Source of the DNA: Rostratula benghalensis
Lineage: Eukaryota; Chordata; Aves; Charadriiformes; Rostratulidae
Reading direction: 5' to 3'
DNA: 64,000 nucleotides
Assembly (NCBI GenBank): GCA_013399305.1
Contig: VXAI01000276.1
Coordinates: 1-64,000, forward strand
Shown here: one piece after another, positions 13,303 to 27,690 of the stretch
Numbering within the stretch: the stretch's first letter is position 1
Layout of the letters: the number at the start of each line of letters is the position of its first letter
Notes under the pieces: model-generated
What the model was told of the DNA's origin: nothing
Databases searched by the model: none
What the model saw: the letters and a program-made list of their open reading frames with translations, nothing else
Translations under genes and position numbers: made by a program

Positions 13303-13490
13303 ACAGAATTATTTGGGTTAGAAGGGACCTCTAAAGATCATCTAGTCCAAACCCCCCTGCCATGCCTTTCACGAGGTCAGGTTGCTCAAAGTTCTGTCCA
13401 AACTTTGACTTGGAACATTTCCAGTGATGGGACATCCACAGCTTCTTTGGACAACTTGTTCCAATGTCACCACCCTCATCCTAAAAAAAT
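13303..13490 (-). mobile_element. CR1 LINE 3' fragment
   Basis: On the plus strand the segment reads GGGTTAGAAGGGACC, then AAGATCATCTAGTCCAA and CCAGTGATGGGACATCCACAG. This is the reverse complement of the last 200 or so bases of an avian CR1 non-LTR retrotransposon. It is 5'-truncated, as most CR1 copies are. The terminal octamer repeats are degraded to ACAGAATTATTT. Confidence 0.85.
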
Positions 13491-16400
13491 TCATGAAGAT
13501 TTATTTCATGTTTATTTTGCTGCACCTCTTTTAGGATGAGAAAGGAACCTTTCTTTGTTCTCTGGTGTTCAAAACAGTTCACCTGGCTGGGTTTCCACAC
13601 AGGGGCCCAAGCCATCCAGTGGCAAATGTTTTCTTAAGCCACTTTTAAGGTTATTTTCCTTCCTACAGTCTACTTAGTAATTCCCATCTATGCCTCACCA
13701 TTTCAGATTAACTCATAACTGAGCTGGACTTTTTTACGCTGGACAACTTGGGACATGCTGTCAGGCCAGAGCCTGTCAGGCCAGAGCCTTGGCAAGAGGC
13801 CAAGCCTCTTCACAAGCCTGTAGGCAAAACAGCTGATTTTTGTATGAAAAGATTTGAAGAAAACCGAAGACTTTTGTCAATTTTGTTCAAATTTCTTCTT
13901 CATTCTGACTGGAAATAAAAACTGTTTCAATGATGTTAGATAGAAATACAGAGAAATTTCTTTTCTGGGTTGGGTTTTTTTGTTTTTGGTTTTTTTTTCT
14001 TTTTTCCTTCTCAAAGGTCAGAGGAAAACATTTTTATTTCATTATGAAAATGAAACTTTGTGAATCTTTTGAGTAATACAACCATTTTCTTTGTGAAATA
14101 CTGAACAGTTTCAAATTTATTTTGCTGGAATACTGTGGGTTGTAATGGCCAAAGAAGCAATGGGAGCTATTGTGCCTTCAACCTAGAAGGCAAAACGGTT
14201 TTGGGTCCCAGGAGGAATTTTTTGGTGTTGGAATAAGGGCTAAGGGCTGTTTTGTAATTAGATCTCCTACTGTCCTGACAGAAGCAGTTTCTCCAATTTA
14301 GCCACATGAATACATTTTACCATCTATGAACTATGTCAACAAGAGGAGCAACAGCCTGGAGGGAACAGAAAGGTGTGGCTGTAGATGGGTAGTAAACTGC
14401 TGGGTGGGAATCTGCAGTGATGAGGTTGTTGGAGACAGGCTGTTGGCTCAGAATTGCATTCACAAGTAATTTTAATGCACTGTAGTCAATGATGGAGGTG
14501 TGAAGTAAGTCAAGAAAAGCGTTGAGAATATGCAGGATATGCTGGGATGGAAATGTCTTTTTGTAATGATGCATCTCTACAGTTGTGAAGCACGGGGATC
14601 CTTGGGGAGAACATGGTGAGTGTGAAAGAGAAGGGAAACAGAAAAGCTTTCAGGGCACTGCACCAAGATGTAAGCAGTTTGTTTCACTCTTTTCTCCTGT
14701 TCTACTTTCCCTGCTTTTGTTTTCTTCCTAATTTGTTGATGTTTGCCTCTTTCTTCTCTAATTCCATCAATTGTATTCTTGTTGCTTGGCCTTCTTTGTG
14801 TGCCCCATTTAAAATCTGACTATGCTTTTGGATTAAAAAGGTGTGTTTCTTTACTATGTTTTCCTTCAAACACAAAACTTCACTTAAAATGGTTTTGGTG
14901 TATGGTAAATTTTAATTGAAATTTTGACCCTATAATATTTTTTAAAGTTCCAAGTTATTTTCTCATTTGCTCATGAGTATATACATTACAGAGATAAAAT
15001 TATTTTATGTTCTTATATTTTTCCTTAAAAATCACTAAAATTTGAATCAAAGCAATAGTCTTTGTGCCTTCATCTTTGACCAGCTCTTCCCTGCATACTT
15101 TTTACTTCCATTTTCTTTCATTTTGTAATTGACACTGCCAGTTGCAGAGGTTATTTCTGATTTCTAGCTACAGCTCCCAGTTCCTGTGAGACATTTTGTA
15201 ACCTTTTGCTTCCAGTGTGTAGTCATCTGTATAAAAGGGACATCATTTACAACCTCTTGTAATTTCTTGCAGTAACAACAGGGAGGAAAGTAACATTATG
15301 ATTAGATTCCAATGTTCAATAAGTACACAGGTTTGTACCTCAACAAAAGTAGCATCAGGAGCAGCATGGATACCCTGAAATACAATGTAGTATGTGGGTC
15401 TGTTTAAATCATTGTGTTGTTTCTTCTTTTTAACTTTTTTTTTGGGGGGGAAGAGGGAGTGGGGTTAAAGAAAATCAAGCAAATTGTGTAATTAATTTGT
15501 AATATATGTGTTATGTTTTCCTCTTTTCCAATATAGTAATTTCAGTCAGTAACGACTTCAGCTGTCCTCACTTAATGCTGTTGGTGTGTACATTCAGTTT
15601 GCTTCCTGATAGACAGGCAAGACAAGGAAGGAGCAGGCAAGACTAAGACGACTGTCTGCATTTTGAAGGTAGCAGTTTGGCTGCTAGAGAAGGCACTAAG
15701 GAGATCCGCTTGCATCAAAATTGAATTCCAACCTAGGGGTTTTTTTGGTCAACAGTTTTATATAGACAAAGTACAGACACTGCATTGTGCAATTTTCATA
15801 AATCAAGTAGTTGAAGACATTGCTTATTTCAGTTTCAAAAGCATACACCCAAATCGCAGGAATTAAACTAGTCATAGAGACATTCCAGATAATCTTCTGA
15901 TTTCAGATTTTTGTTCCAGTTCCTGTATGCTTCCCAAATTTTCAAACTTAATATTGTTTCTCCATTTTGGTGTTAATAATTCATAATTTTTGAAGGAATT
16001 GCAGGGTATTTCGAAGAAAATGAAGATGTAGCTAGGTATTTTATAATGCAGTCCAGGGCTTTTAGAGAGGGTAAGCATATTTCTTTGAGTATATTTGAAC
16101 TCAAGTAACAGGAACAAGTTTCCCTGTACACAGTTCTAAGCATTTTGTAGCACACAGCCCAAAAGCTGCTTTGGTTTTGTTCACTGTCATGTTCCTGCTG
16201 CCATTTCACTGGTTGTGTGGTTGTGTCTTGCTTTTTTTGCCAACTTGTCTGCATCTGCAGAGCTTCACTGCTCTGTTTGTTAAAAACATGTATACACATG
16301 AATGCCCAAACACACACACACATGCACAATTCTGCATTCAGATCAATCACACACACACTCACTGTTCTGCATTCAAATCAATCCCAGATATTTGTGCTGT

Positions 16401-17781
16401 ATCCCACACTTGCAGAGAAGCCGTGGGACCCCACAGCTCAGCTGTTGCCCCACCCTCAGCGTGCCTTAGTCCTTGTGTGACTGATTTGCTGCTATTTTCA
16501 CCATTGCTGAGCAAAGTAGTCCTCCAAATTGCTCCCTGAAATAGGCTGAGTAGATCTTTAGCATGCCAGCAAAGTGCTGCAATTGCCCACAGATCAAAGA
16601 CTCATTCACTGGGAACTTAGCTGATGGAGAACTACAGAATATTCCTTACAGTAGGAAACTGAGTAAAACAGAGGGCTGTAGTTCTACTTCTGGAATTGCT
16701 CTTCAGTGAGCACTGAGTTCTATACATGTCATATATTTTAATGATCATTTTCAGTAAAAATTTCAGGTCAACTTTTCTAATTTTTCTTTTCCCATCAAGT
16801 GTCTAGTGAATTTGATCATTACTTTTATTGTTTGAGTCTGAAGTTTTTATTAAGTGCAGGCAGATACTGCTGAAAGATAGAATTTAGGGCCCAGACTGCC
16901 AGTGTGTTACTGGTTTCTGGATATACACAGCTGGTTATGGTGTTTCAAAACTGAAGTGCAGCATTACCTTGAAGTTTGTTACAGGCAGTCCTGTGTTGGC
17001 AGACTCTTATCCTTGTTTAAAGTTTCTCAAGTCCTTTGATAATCTTTTGAATTTTGTTTTCTGCTGCAATTTTAAATTTAAAAGTGGTGTCATGCAGATT
17101 CTTCTCTGCTAGATCCCTTATCTGTCAGCCTTTATTTATGACACACTTTTGAAATGTGTGTAGAGTTTTCCTTCCCTAGCGCAGAACAATCCTCGTGGCT
17201 AGTTTACCTTTTGCTGTGGTTCTCATGAAGTACTTTCTGTCAGTGCAACTTAACAGCTCCCTTAAAAGTGCTTAGACGAGCAGTCGTTTAAACAATTTTA
17301 TTTCTAGAGGTTTAGAAATAAATATAAGATGCATATCGATCCTTGGAGCAAGTCTTGGTTCTCTTTGATGAAGAGCTCTATTTAATTTATACCAATAAAA
17401 TCTTCTGTTCCCTTGTGATGTTCCTTACCATGGAACAGGCATAGTTACACTTCACATGCAATGATATTATCTATCATGGTTAAGGAGCTTCTGTTTTATA
17501 CACTAATTCACTTATTTTTATAGGATTTACATTTTAACTTTCTGCAAAGTAACAAACAGGCAATTTTTAGATTTTAGGTTGGATGTGCCTTTGTAATATA
17601 TATTGTTTTGCCTTGTTTCTTTCTAGATTCCATGTTTGAATCCCACTGGAAAAGGTATTCCCTTATTTTGCTTATAGCTATCAAAGCTAGCAACCTCTGA
17701 GCCAGTGAGGGAATTGTTTCATGCCCTGTGTCGCAATTTTACTTTGTCTTGTTAATATGACAATATGAGGTTTATATTGCA
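13491..17781. other. Intergenic DNA, no gene seen
   Basis: AT-rich sequence with a T-rich run at about 13968-14007. A 15-bp duplication (CTGTCAGGCCAGAGC) lies around 13758-13788. A CA-rich patch at about 16311-16385 contains two imperfect copies of a TTCTGCATTCARATCAATC unit. No coding exon or RNA gene was recognised. Confidence 0.5.
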
Positions 17782-17999
17782 TATTAGGAAAACTTTATTC
17801 AGTGAAAGGGCTGTTAAGCATTGGAACAAGCTGTCCAGGGAGGTAGTAGAGTCACCGTCCCTGGAGGTATTTAAAAGACATGCAGACATGGCGCTTGGAG
17901 ACATGGTTTAGTGGTGGACTTGGCAGCATTAGGTTTACAGTTGAAGTAAATTATCTGAAAGACATTTTCCCACCTAAATGATTCTATGATTCTGTGATT
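17782..17999 (+). mobile_element. CR1 LINE 3' fragment
   Basis: Contains the CR1 ORF2 end and 3' UTR words CATTGGAACAAGCTGTCC, GGGAGGTAGTAGAGTCACC and CCCTGGAGGTATTTAAAAG. It finishes with ATGATTCTATGATTCTGTG, the short terminal repeat typical of bird CR1. It is 5'-truncated and on the plus strand. Confidence 0.9.
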
Positions 18000-20900
18000 T
18001 CCAGACTGTGTTTATATACAGATTGTAGATGGCTTACTTGTGTGTGAGGAAAATGCAAAGGGATTTTTGATGTGTTCTTTGCTCCCAGTTGCTACCAGTA
18101 GAGTGAGTAGACCATGCAGCATCAGCAGATGCAGATCATAGTAGCAGACAGGACAAAGATAATGCTATAACCTACTCTTGTATAGTCACTGCTTTCTAGT
18201 ACAAGCTGCTCTTCTCCTGACACAGGTGGGCCAAGTGGTCCTCAAGCATTAGCTCTGCCCTGGCTAGTTGCAAGACTACATAGCAGTAAAGTGGCATACA
18301 TGCAAGAATACTTTTTTCTTTCCCAGAGTAGTGCCAGGAAGTGAAATGGAAGAATCAGAAGACTATGGATCTCTGATGATGTGTTTTCCAGGCTATTGGT
18401 GGGAATAATAGTTACATACTACTCCGGTTGTGTAGGTTGTGTCAGGGTCAGAACTGTCTTTTCCTTCTTGGAAAAAAAAATACATTAGAAACTGAGATGA
18501 AAAGGGACTTTTCCCAACAGTAAGAGAAATTTTCCAATGGTAGAAAATTGTTTCATGCTTTCTTAGCAAAGTAAATTGCTCTGCACGAATCTTGGCTATT
18601 TTGAACTCCTCTAGGGATCTGACCCATTCCCAACAGAGAAGGGCAGCATTTATATATTTCTGAAGTATTACAGCTACCAGCTGTCCTTCGGTCTGTTCCG
18701 TCTCTCACTGTGGCATAGCCATCGTGTCCATTCTGTCCTTTCACTACGAGTAAGGATGAGGGTGAGATGGGTCACTATAGCAGCCCATTACAGACTATAG
18801 ATTTCTAGAGAGGAAAAATTATTTCTGTAAAAGTTGATTCTTCCTGGAACCATACAAGCTAATGTTGTAGCGGCAGAGAAACATACATTACTGAGAAATG
18901 AGGTGGCATGGTGGATTATCAAAATTTGCTTTTCTAGTAGTGCTCTCAAAAAGAAAGATAGTAAATGCTAGAATACAAGAAAGAGCACAACAGAGGATTA
19001 AGATATTATCAGCATCTGGCTCTATGGTCATTATACTGTGGAATGGAAGGATGCAGGGCTGTGAAGACAAATGACTAAGGAACACAAATTCCTAGCTGAA
19101 TTATGGTACTTTCTTGCAGGGAGTCTTATTTGGTTCTCCCACTAACACTGGGAGATCAAAAATTTATTCCATCATTTCAAGTGCTGAATGGTTATTTAAT
19201 TGCTGAGAAGTCTCCAAACAGATCATCCTGACAGGATTCTTCAGCTGATAGAGATGGCTGAAGATATATTCAGTTTCCTAAAATAAAATCTTAGACATCT
19301 AAGCTTTCACTGGAAAGTTTGAATAGATCCTCCTGGTCTTAGCACACCCAATACAAAAAAAAAAAAAATCACCTAAGTCTTTGCTTTGATTTTTTTCTAT
19401 GGTACTTGAAAATATATTTGGTATACTTCCTGCAGATTTTTAAGCCTCCAGCGAGGGTTAGTAACAGGCACTATCCCAAAAAGATACTGAAACAGTCCTG
19501 AACTCACTGACTGAAATCCCAGTGCTGCAAGACCATTTGTACAGGCAGACATTTGTGCCAGCAGTAAGATTCTTGCAAGACTTTGTCCTTAGACAAGAAG
19601 TAATATATCAAATAGAATAAAAGAAATGAACCAGTGAAATAGAAATAATCCTACAATAGAATTGTTTCTACTGTTAATGCAGATAGATGAAGATGGTTAT
19701 GGAATCTGAAGAACTATATTTTTGGCTAAAGCACAACAAGCTGTTTTATGTATGAGCTGGATGTAATTATACTGAAAACAAACTTTGCTTAGAGAACATT
19801 TTTGGCTCCACTGTGCAATAACACAAAGGGCCTTTGTTATGCTCTCGGCAGAGTTATTTATGGATTGCAAAGGACTTACTAAAGGACAGTTTCATTTGAT
19901 GGTATTCGTTCACTAACTCAAATTTAAATGTAGTGACTTATGTTCACACAAATCATAATTGCTAAAATGAGAAAGGTTTCTGAAACAAGAAATGGATTGC
20001 TCTACAGATTCAGACCTGAAACAGCAGTAAAGAATAGGGTTTTGGATTCAGGGCTTTGAACGAGCCAGAATGGAAAATGAAACAAAAGGCTTTGCATAAT
20101 TCACATCAATTATAATCATCTTCAGTTGAATTAGAAATGAGGCTCTTGTCTCTTAAATGGAAAAAAGTCACAGAGAGCAGAGTGAGCTAAATCTCTGTTG
20201 GGAAGAAAGGAATCCCAAGGCAAAGTGAGTTTGTGAACATATGCCCAAAGCTTCTACAGGACTTTATGAAGCTAGGTAAGGGGACTATGCTTTCCTCTGG
20301 CTCACCTAAAACTGCCATTACGTTAAAGGATTACTTTTAGGAATCCTGCTTTCCCCAGTTTTTTACTGCCTGACTGGTGGGACTTGGGAAGCATCCAATG
20401 TCAACTTTCTGTTCTACTTCAAACTCAGCATGTCCATGAACCATATTCAGACCACTTGCTATCAATACAGACCTTTAGCTTTGCAATGAAAAGTGTGGCA
20501 TCTAGGTTTACGAGTGTGCCACTCAGCAATTCAGAGCACTCTTTATGCAAGACTGGAAGACCCAGCTTCCCTATAGCTCCTGTTGGAGGAGGTATTTATG
20601 ATAGTGAAGTTAACCTGAACTCTTCTGAATATACTTCCTGTTCATTCTTTCGCTCTGACGTCTCAGCTGTAAAATAGATGGTCAGTGGTTATTTATCTCA
20701 CTGGGTTCCTGTAAAATTAAACACTCTAAAAGTCTATGAAGCTCTGAGATTTTGCAAGAAGGGAGGTTGTATAAATGTAATCCAATTATATTTGCTTCTT
20801 CAGATGAATTGCACTTTCATTACCATAACCTTCTGCAATGTCCTTGCTGTTTATTCATGCTATTAGTGGTTGCAGAGACTAGATGTTATTTCAGATGAGG

Positions 20901-23033
20901 AATCCCAGTCTTATTTTCCTTGCTCAGTAAAGAATTTTGTTTTGGTCATGCATACTGCTTGCGGGTCACATTGGCTCCATCCATAGCTGCAAACACTGAG
21001 TGTTTCTAACCATCGGAGCCAATTTTCTGAAGAATTTCTTAATTTTTTTTTCTATAGCATCTCCCTCTTTGTAGTTTCCAGGATCCACTATGACCTATAC
21101 CTACCATCAAACTCCAAGTTCGTTGTGACCCTATGGAAAATTACAACAAACATGGTTTGGACAGAAGGAGCTACACGTAGTAGGGTCAGGAAATGAGTAG
21201 ATCAACTTGGCGCCATCATCAGTTCACAGTTTACAAGGTATGCCTTCACAGCATGCGTTCTTTAGTTATTAACCAAATAAGTAACTGTAATAATTAACAA
21301 TTTTGTTATTAATCAAAAGCATCAGATTCTAAGCAGGTCCTTATGGTTCTGAATGATTGATAGTGCTTTTCTTTTGTTTCCTTTAGAAACCACCGAGGGG
21401 CAGCGGGTTTTCACATGGAAAATATTACTGTCTTTCACTCTAAGGAAGTCTTAAGCTCTGAGTATCACATATTTTATTATTTTAATGAATTCCACATGTC
21501 AGGTCACTGAAACTTATAACAAAAATGTCACTGTGTTCTCCTGTAAATTAATGTGATTTTTGCTAGTTTAAGGAAGCTTGATGTATATGTTCTTTATGAG
21601 CAGAAAAAAACCTGAAGAATGTCCTATCAGATGTGTCTGCAAAACATCTTTTATAGCTGTAGGGTGCCCGAAGGATTGGGTTCATAAGTAACTTCATCAC
21701 ATGTACAACACACATTTAGGCACTACTTTTAGAAATGAGGCCAGGATATTAGGACAAAAGAATGGGAAGCGCTTTGATTTGTTAGCTACAACTAGCTAGC
21801 CAAGTAAAGGAGCAGGCTACGTTAGTCAGAAATCTCTTTCTGCTTCAGATAAATAACTGTTAACCAGACAGCCTATTAAAACAGATGCTGTTCTAGCCAG
21901 ATGATTAAACCAAACCATGAACAGGGAAGACATACCTAATAGTGAAAGCAATTTATCCTTGCTTTTAGTGCCTCTGCTGTAGTAGAGACACAGTGCAACC
22001 ATCTATTTGCCTTGATCCTGGCTACTCCGATACATCACAGTGAAGCAGGCTCTGCCAGAGGTCTGAAGTGTTTTGGTCTGTCAGCATTAAATGCTCACCT
22101 GTGTGGTATTCCTGACTACTAATACCCAAGGGAACACAGATTTAGACCCCTGATTTTCTGCATATATTACTGAGAACAGAATAGCTAACCAGGTTTGCAG
22201 AGGATTTCTGAATGGTTTTATGCACGAAGCTGTGAACCATGGACCAAATCCCTGTTTGGGCAAACAATTTTCTTCATACAATTTGAAAAGTGCTGGCAGT
22301 TACCATTTGGATATACTCTTATCTCCTTTATATCCTCAGCTGAGGACAACTTCCTGGCACAGCTTTTCAGTAAGATCTGAGGATACTTTAAGCTAAATAT
22401 CCTGGTAAAAATTACAAGTAAAAATCAAAGGTCTGAGTTGCTAGACTGTTACACCTCGGGCAGTTCATAACGATTCTGTCTAGCATAAATGTGAAGCATG
22501 AACAGATCATAATTCTTCACTTTCATACTCCTGTGCAGCCTTCCTTCCACAGGCCTACATGACAAAACTGATGAACCATTTTAATTTTCTAACCAAAGGC
22601 AACTGGCCTGTGGGCTGTCCAGGCCACGCTGTTACACCTTTGCGATGTTCCATATTGCCAACTTTATGCCACCCAAGGATTGCTTCACTTGCATGCAGAC
22701 ACAGCTAATCCAGTTTCTGTCCCTTTGTGCAGCATTATTAGTGTGAATAGGAAGGAGCACATACAGTTTCATGTACAAAAAACAAAAACAAAAACAAAAA
22801 AAACACCCAAGAAAAAAAGAAGCAAGTCATCTTTCAGGTTTCAGGTCAAGGGTGCAAATACTATTTATCTTTAAGAGTCCTGTTTGCCTAGCAGAACCAG
22901 CAGAACCAGTCACATTAGACATAGGTGTAGCAGTATGAAGGAAGGGTGGAATAACAATGATTTGTCTGAGACATGAATTCTCATATAATAAGATGCATAA
23001 AAGCATCAGGAAAGGCAGCACAAGGCTTGAAGA
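18000..23033. other. Intergenic DNA, no gene seen
   Basis: AT-rich sequence without a recognisable gene. The 97-codon frame at 20384-20677 shows no known domain. A CAAAA-type simple repeat lies at about 22775-22804. Confidence 0.5.
22775..22804. repeat. CAAAA-type simple repeat
   Basis: Four to five irregular CAAAA(A) units in a row. Low-complexity sequence in intergenic DNA. Confidence 0.8.
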
Positions 23034-23288
23034 ATCATAGAGTCATAGGATCGTCTAGGTTGGAAGGGACCTGTAAAATCATCTAATCCAACCATCAACC
23101 TAACTGATAAAAATTATCACTAAACCATGTCCCTAAGCACCATGTCAAGCTGTCTTTGGAACACCTCCAGGGATGGTGCCTCAGCCGCTTCCCTGGGCAG
23201 CCCATTCCAATGCTTAATAACCCTTTCTGCTTAAAAAAAATTTCCTGGTGTTCAATCTGAACCTCCCCTGGTGCAAAATGTAGCCCTG
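23034..23288 (-). mobile_element. CR1 LINE 3' fragment
   Basis: Reads GAATCATAGAGTCATAGGAT, then AGGTTGGAAGGGACC, AAATCATCTAATCCAACC and CACCTCCAGGGATGGTG on the plus strand. This is the reverse complement of a CR1 3' end with its terminal repeats intact. Similarity fades near 23288 in the region that would encode the ORF2 C-terminus. Confidence 0.9.
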
Positions 23289-23687
23289 ATCTATCGCTCA
23301 GTTATGGGGCAGTCTTGCCAAGGGTAGCGGACAGAAACCTAGCAAGGTCTCCTCCTGCAGAAGCAGTGGCTACAGTGGATGCAGTGCTGTGTGCCTGTCC
23401 AGTCAGCTAGATTCTGCCCTGTTGCGTGGTAGATGCAGTGTTGTATGACATTTAATAACACACACAGTGTCTTCTTGCCTCTGTATTAGTTAGTCTGTAG
23501 GACAAGCACACAAGTAGGCAGACTTTTAAGGAAGTCTAGTTACATTTCTTAACTACTTAAAACTAAACTTTGGAAGTTTGCATTCTAATAATGTCAGGAC
23601 TTCAGAGTAATGTTGGAGGGGAGGCAAGGAGAAGGCAGTGTACATATATATAATATACGTTATATAATAATACACATATTACATATA

Positions 23688-24547
23688 NNNNNNNNNNNNN
23701 NNNNNNNNNNNNNNNNNNNNNNNNNNNNNNNNNNNNNNNNNNNNNNNNNNNNNNNNNNNNNNNNNNNNNNNNNNNNNNNNNNNNNNNNNNNNNNNNNNNN
23801 NNNNNNNNNNNNNNNNNNNNNNNNNNNNNNNNNNNNNNNNNNNNNNNNNNNNNNNNNNNNNNNNNNNNNNNNNNNNNNNNNNNNNNNNNNNNNNNNNNNN
23901 NNNNNNNNNNNNNNNNNNNNNNNNNNNNNNNNNNNNNNNNNNNNNNNNNNNNNNNNNNNNNNNNNNNNNNNNNNNNNNNNNNNNNNNNNNNNNNNNNNNN
24001 NNNNNNNNNNNNNNNNNNNNNNNNNNNNNNNNNNNNNNNNNNNNNNNNNNNNNNNNNNNNNNNNNNNNNNNNNNNNNNNNNNNNNNNNNNNNNNNNNNNN
24101 NNNNNNNNNNNNNNNNNNNNNNNNNNNNNNNNNNNNNNNNNNNNNNNNNNNNNNNNNNNNNNNNNNNNNNNNNNNNNNNNNNNNNNNNNNNNNNNNNNNN
24201 NNNNNNNNNNNNNNNNNNNNNNNNNNNNNNNNNNNNNNNNNNNNNNNNNNNNNNNNNNNNNNNNNNNNNNNNNNNNNNNNNNNNNNNNNNNNNNNNNNNN
24301 NNNNNNNNNNNNNNNNNNNNNNNNNNNNNNNNNNNNNNNNNNNNNNNNNNNNNNNNNNNNNNNNNNNNNNNNNNNNNNNNNNNNNNNNNNNNNNNNNNNN
24401 NNNNNNNNNNNNNNNNNNNNNNNNNNNNNNNNNNNNNNNNNNNNNNNNNNNNNNNNNNNNNNNNNNNNNNNNNNNNNNNNNNNNNNNNNNNNNNNNNNNN
24501 NNNNNNNNNNNNNNNNNNNNNNNNNNNNNNNNNNNNNNNNNNNNNNN
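23688..24547. other. Assembly gap (860 N)
   Basis: Run of N. The left flank (about 23640-23687) is an AT-rich alternating TA/CA stretch, which may be the edge of the simple repeat that stopped the assembly. Reading frames spanning the gap are artefacts. Confidence 0.99.
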
Positions 24548-27500
24548 GCTGCCCTGTCTGCCAAAGGGCAAAGACTTAACTTACTGGGCTGGACAAAGTT
24601 GGTCTCTTTATAGCACTCTTGATTTGCAAACAGGTAAATTGCAGAGCAGGGCTTATTTGCTTTAATCATTTCCCTCCCGTGTTTCAGTTGTCACTTGATC
24701 TCTTTCTTCAGTTGTACTGATAAAATGACATGCAAATGTTTACAAATGAATGTTTCAAAACACTCTTGAACCATCCTTCAATAACTGGTAAAGCCTGTAA
24801 AGCATTTTTGATTGATGCATGTTTGCTGTTACTTTGTTAAACATGATATAGCATCATAATTCTTCTCCCTATTCCAGACATATGTTTATTCAATCTGCTT
24901 TGAAATTAATTTCTTAGCAACTACCCTCCATGCTGAATGCATAAACTCTTGTTACTCAAATTTGCTTTTGTCTTCAGATTTACAACTTTTCTGGACACAG
25001 AAACTCCAAAGTGAATGTGGCCATAATGTATGAGAAGTCCACCTACAGATTCTTAAAGCTGGGATGTAATTGATTGCTCTCTCTTTTAGGAGTTCTGTAT
25101 ATACAGAGGTATACACTGTTGACCCAATTTAGTATCATACATGCATCATACATGAATGAAATGAAATGTAGTAGAGGCTGATATCTCATCTAAAATTTAC
25201 ACCAGATACCATCTCTCTTGATAAAATTTAACATGAAGAATGAAGAATTTTTGTAATTAACCAAGATGCTGAAATAATACATTTTATGATCAAATTCTGC
25301 CCATCCTATTTAAATAGTGACTATACTTAAAATAATAATTAACACATTGTGGGATGAAATTAGATTAGTCTGTGTTCAGTATTTATAAAGTCAATGGAGT
25401 AGCAAAAGGCAGGCATATGAATCCATTTCTTTTAATGCTTGGGTTAAAAAATGTCACTTGTGTATAGAGCTGAAAAAGAAGGCATGAGCTACAAACTGCT
25501 TTAGGAAGAAATTTGTGGTACGTGGAGACTTCAGATATGGTAGGATCCCTAGAAAACACTGTTTTGAAAAGAGCAGGGAAAAAGCCTTTGATTTTGCACC
25601 TTACTCCGAAATTTCCTTCTTTACTAATCAACCCTCCTTGCTTTCCTGCACTTTACAGATAAACCAGGAAAACACCTGATCATTAAACAGCAAGCTTTCT
25701 TTGCATGGAGTTCTGGAAAACTTTGGAGCTGACAAAAAAAGGTCACCATTTGTGCAGCACAGAGAGTGAGCTTGTAGTCCTTAAGTTTACGGTTTGTTCA
25801 GATTCCTCCTGTCCTGACATTCAGCCGTGTGAGTAAAGGTTTATTCTTTAAATAGCGAGGACTTTTTCTCTTCTGGATCTGTACTTTCTGCTTCACTTCT
25901 GCTTCCAGTTAAAAAAAAAAAACCAAAAAACAGCAACCTACCAACATAGAGGTAGGAAGCTCTGGGAAAGGTGTGATGGAGGTGATCTCTGGGTTTATGA
26001 TGAATCACAGGCTCAGAGGCCACAGGGAAAGAGAACGAATAAACAGGGTATGATCAATTGAGAGAGAAACAAGGAACATATGTAAATCTTCAAAAGTATA
26101 AAAGAATTCAACAAAAGAATACATTCTTCGTGTCTGTAATGAGCTGGAAAGAAATAATGTATTTAAATTCCATCAAGGAATATTCAAATTAGGAAAAATT
26201 AGTCAAGAATAGTGAAGTAATGAGACTGTCTGCGGCTGGCACAGAATCTCCATCTTGGATGTGTTTCCAAAGAGATTTAACAAATGTCTACCCCTGTGAA
26301 TAGCTGATCCTGCCGCAGGGTACTAAATATAGGAACTGACCTTCTAAAGCCCCTTTCACTTCCTATCTAAATTTTCAGACATGCTTTCCAAGGAAACAAA
26401 TTTCCCAGGATTGTGCTGTCAGTGTGTGTTACTTCCTTAACAAGTCAGGTAACAAACCATTGGAAAGCTTTAACAAATCCAACAGTTCCCTTACCCCTGA
26501 CTAAAGTGTTACACAGAAATAAAGATTTGTTGGCTTTGCTGCTCAGGGTTTTTTGTTTGTTTGTTGAGCAGGGTGTGTTTTGGGGTTCTTTTTGATAGTC
26601 TGGGGTTCTTTAGTGAGCAATAAAACACCCTGTCAACTTGTTTTCGTCCCACTGTCAGTTCCTTTCTAAGCCCAGTCTGTGGTATGAATCAAACAGGGAT
26701 TATATAGCTTTCCCCTGGGTCAGCCCTCATTTTGAATGGCTTTGAAGAGTCTTCCAAATATGTTATTATTAGTGTTAAAAGTAATCCTTGTTAAACTGAG
26801 TTTCTAAAAATAAATGCTGAAATCTTCTTAAATGCTACAATTTTTTAATATTCTGTGTTGTGAACTCGTTCACTTCAAAGCAAAGTTTTGCATGTCTGGA
26901 CAATTTAAAAGAAATCTGTCCAGCTCCTTATATAGAGTATGATGGTCAAAATGCATCCTTTGCACAGGAATTCCCTAAACTGGTAGTCATTGTTTGAAAC
27001 ACTTATTTATCAATTGTAGCTTCTACTTTCAGCCACTCTACCATGTGTGTCTTTAATGCTGCATGCATTCTGGTGATGATTGAAGATCTGGCTTTTCTGT
27101 TTTACAGATTTTGCATTATTCCACTTTCTGCAGGGGCAACATCCAGAAGGGTTTAGGAAGAAAAGCAGTTTAATGTAGTGTATATTTACTTCTGTGGATG
27201 CTTTCCAAATAATCTACATTATAAAATATCTGCTCTCTTGATTTGTCTTCTTTTGGCTTTCAGGGAAAATTTCCAGCTAGTAACTATTTCAGTCTGTTGT
27301 AAACTTGGTGAAAGCAGATGGCTTTTTATAAAATATGTCTGCCAATAACAGTCTGAAAAGCATACCTGAAGTTTCTCATTAAAGTGTTACATACTTAAAT
27401 GTTTCCTGAATGATAGAATATCAGCACAGATAGAAATAATGAAATAAGTTTATACTGGAAAAGTAGTCCAAAAAAAGCTTTCAACACCAGCTTTGAGAAT

Positions 27501-27690
27501 GATCTATTCATAAAGGTAGTGGCTTTAATGCGGAATGGGTGGGAATGAGGTTCTAGAAAGTTGTGTCGTATTTCACAAAAATAAACTATGGAAATATATC
27601 CTTTATGGGTTCCAATTGTAGTGATACCCTTCCTAAGAAAACTCTTCTCAATAAGTTAACTGTACAAATGCCACAGGGTTTTCTTAACTT
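24548..27690. other. Intergenic DNA, no gene seen
   Basis: AT-rich, with no recognisable exon, repeat family or RNA gene. Short A-rich runs occur (for example near 25911-25930). Confidence 0.5.

Noticed and set aside
23602..24669. Frames of 300-355 codons spanning 23602-24669
   Set aside because: Almost entirely N from the assembly gap; artefacts.
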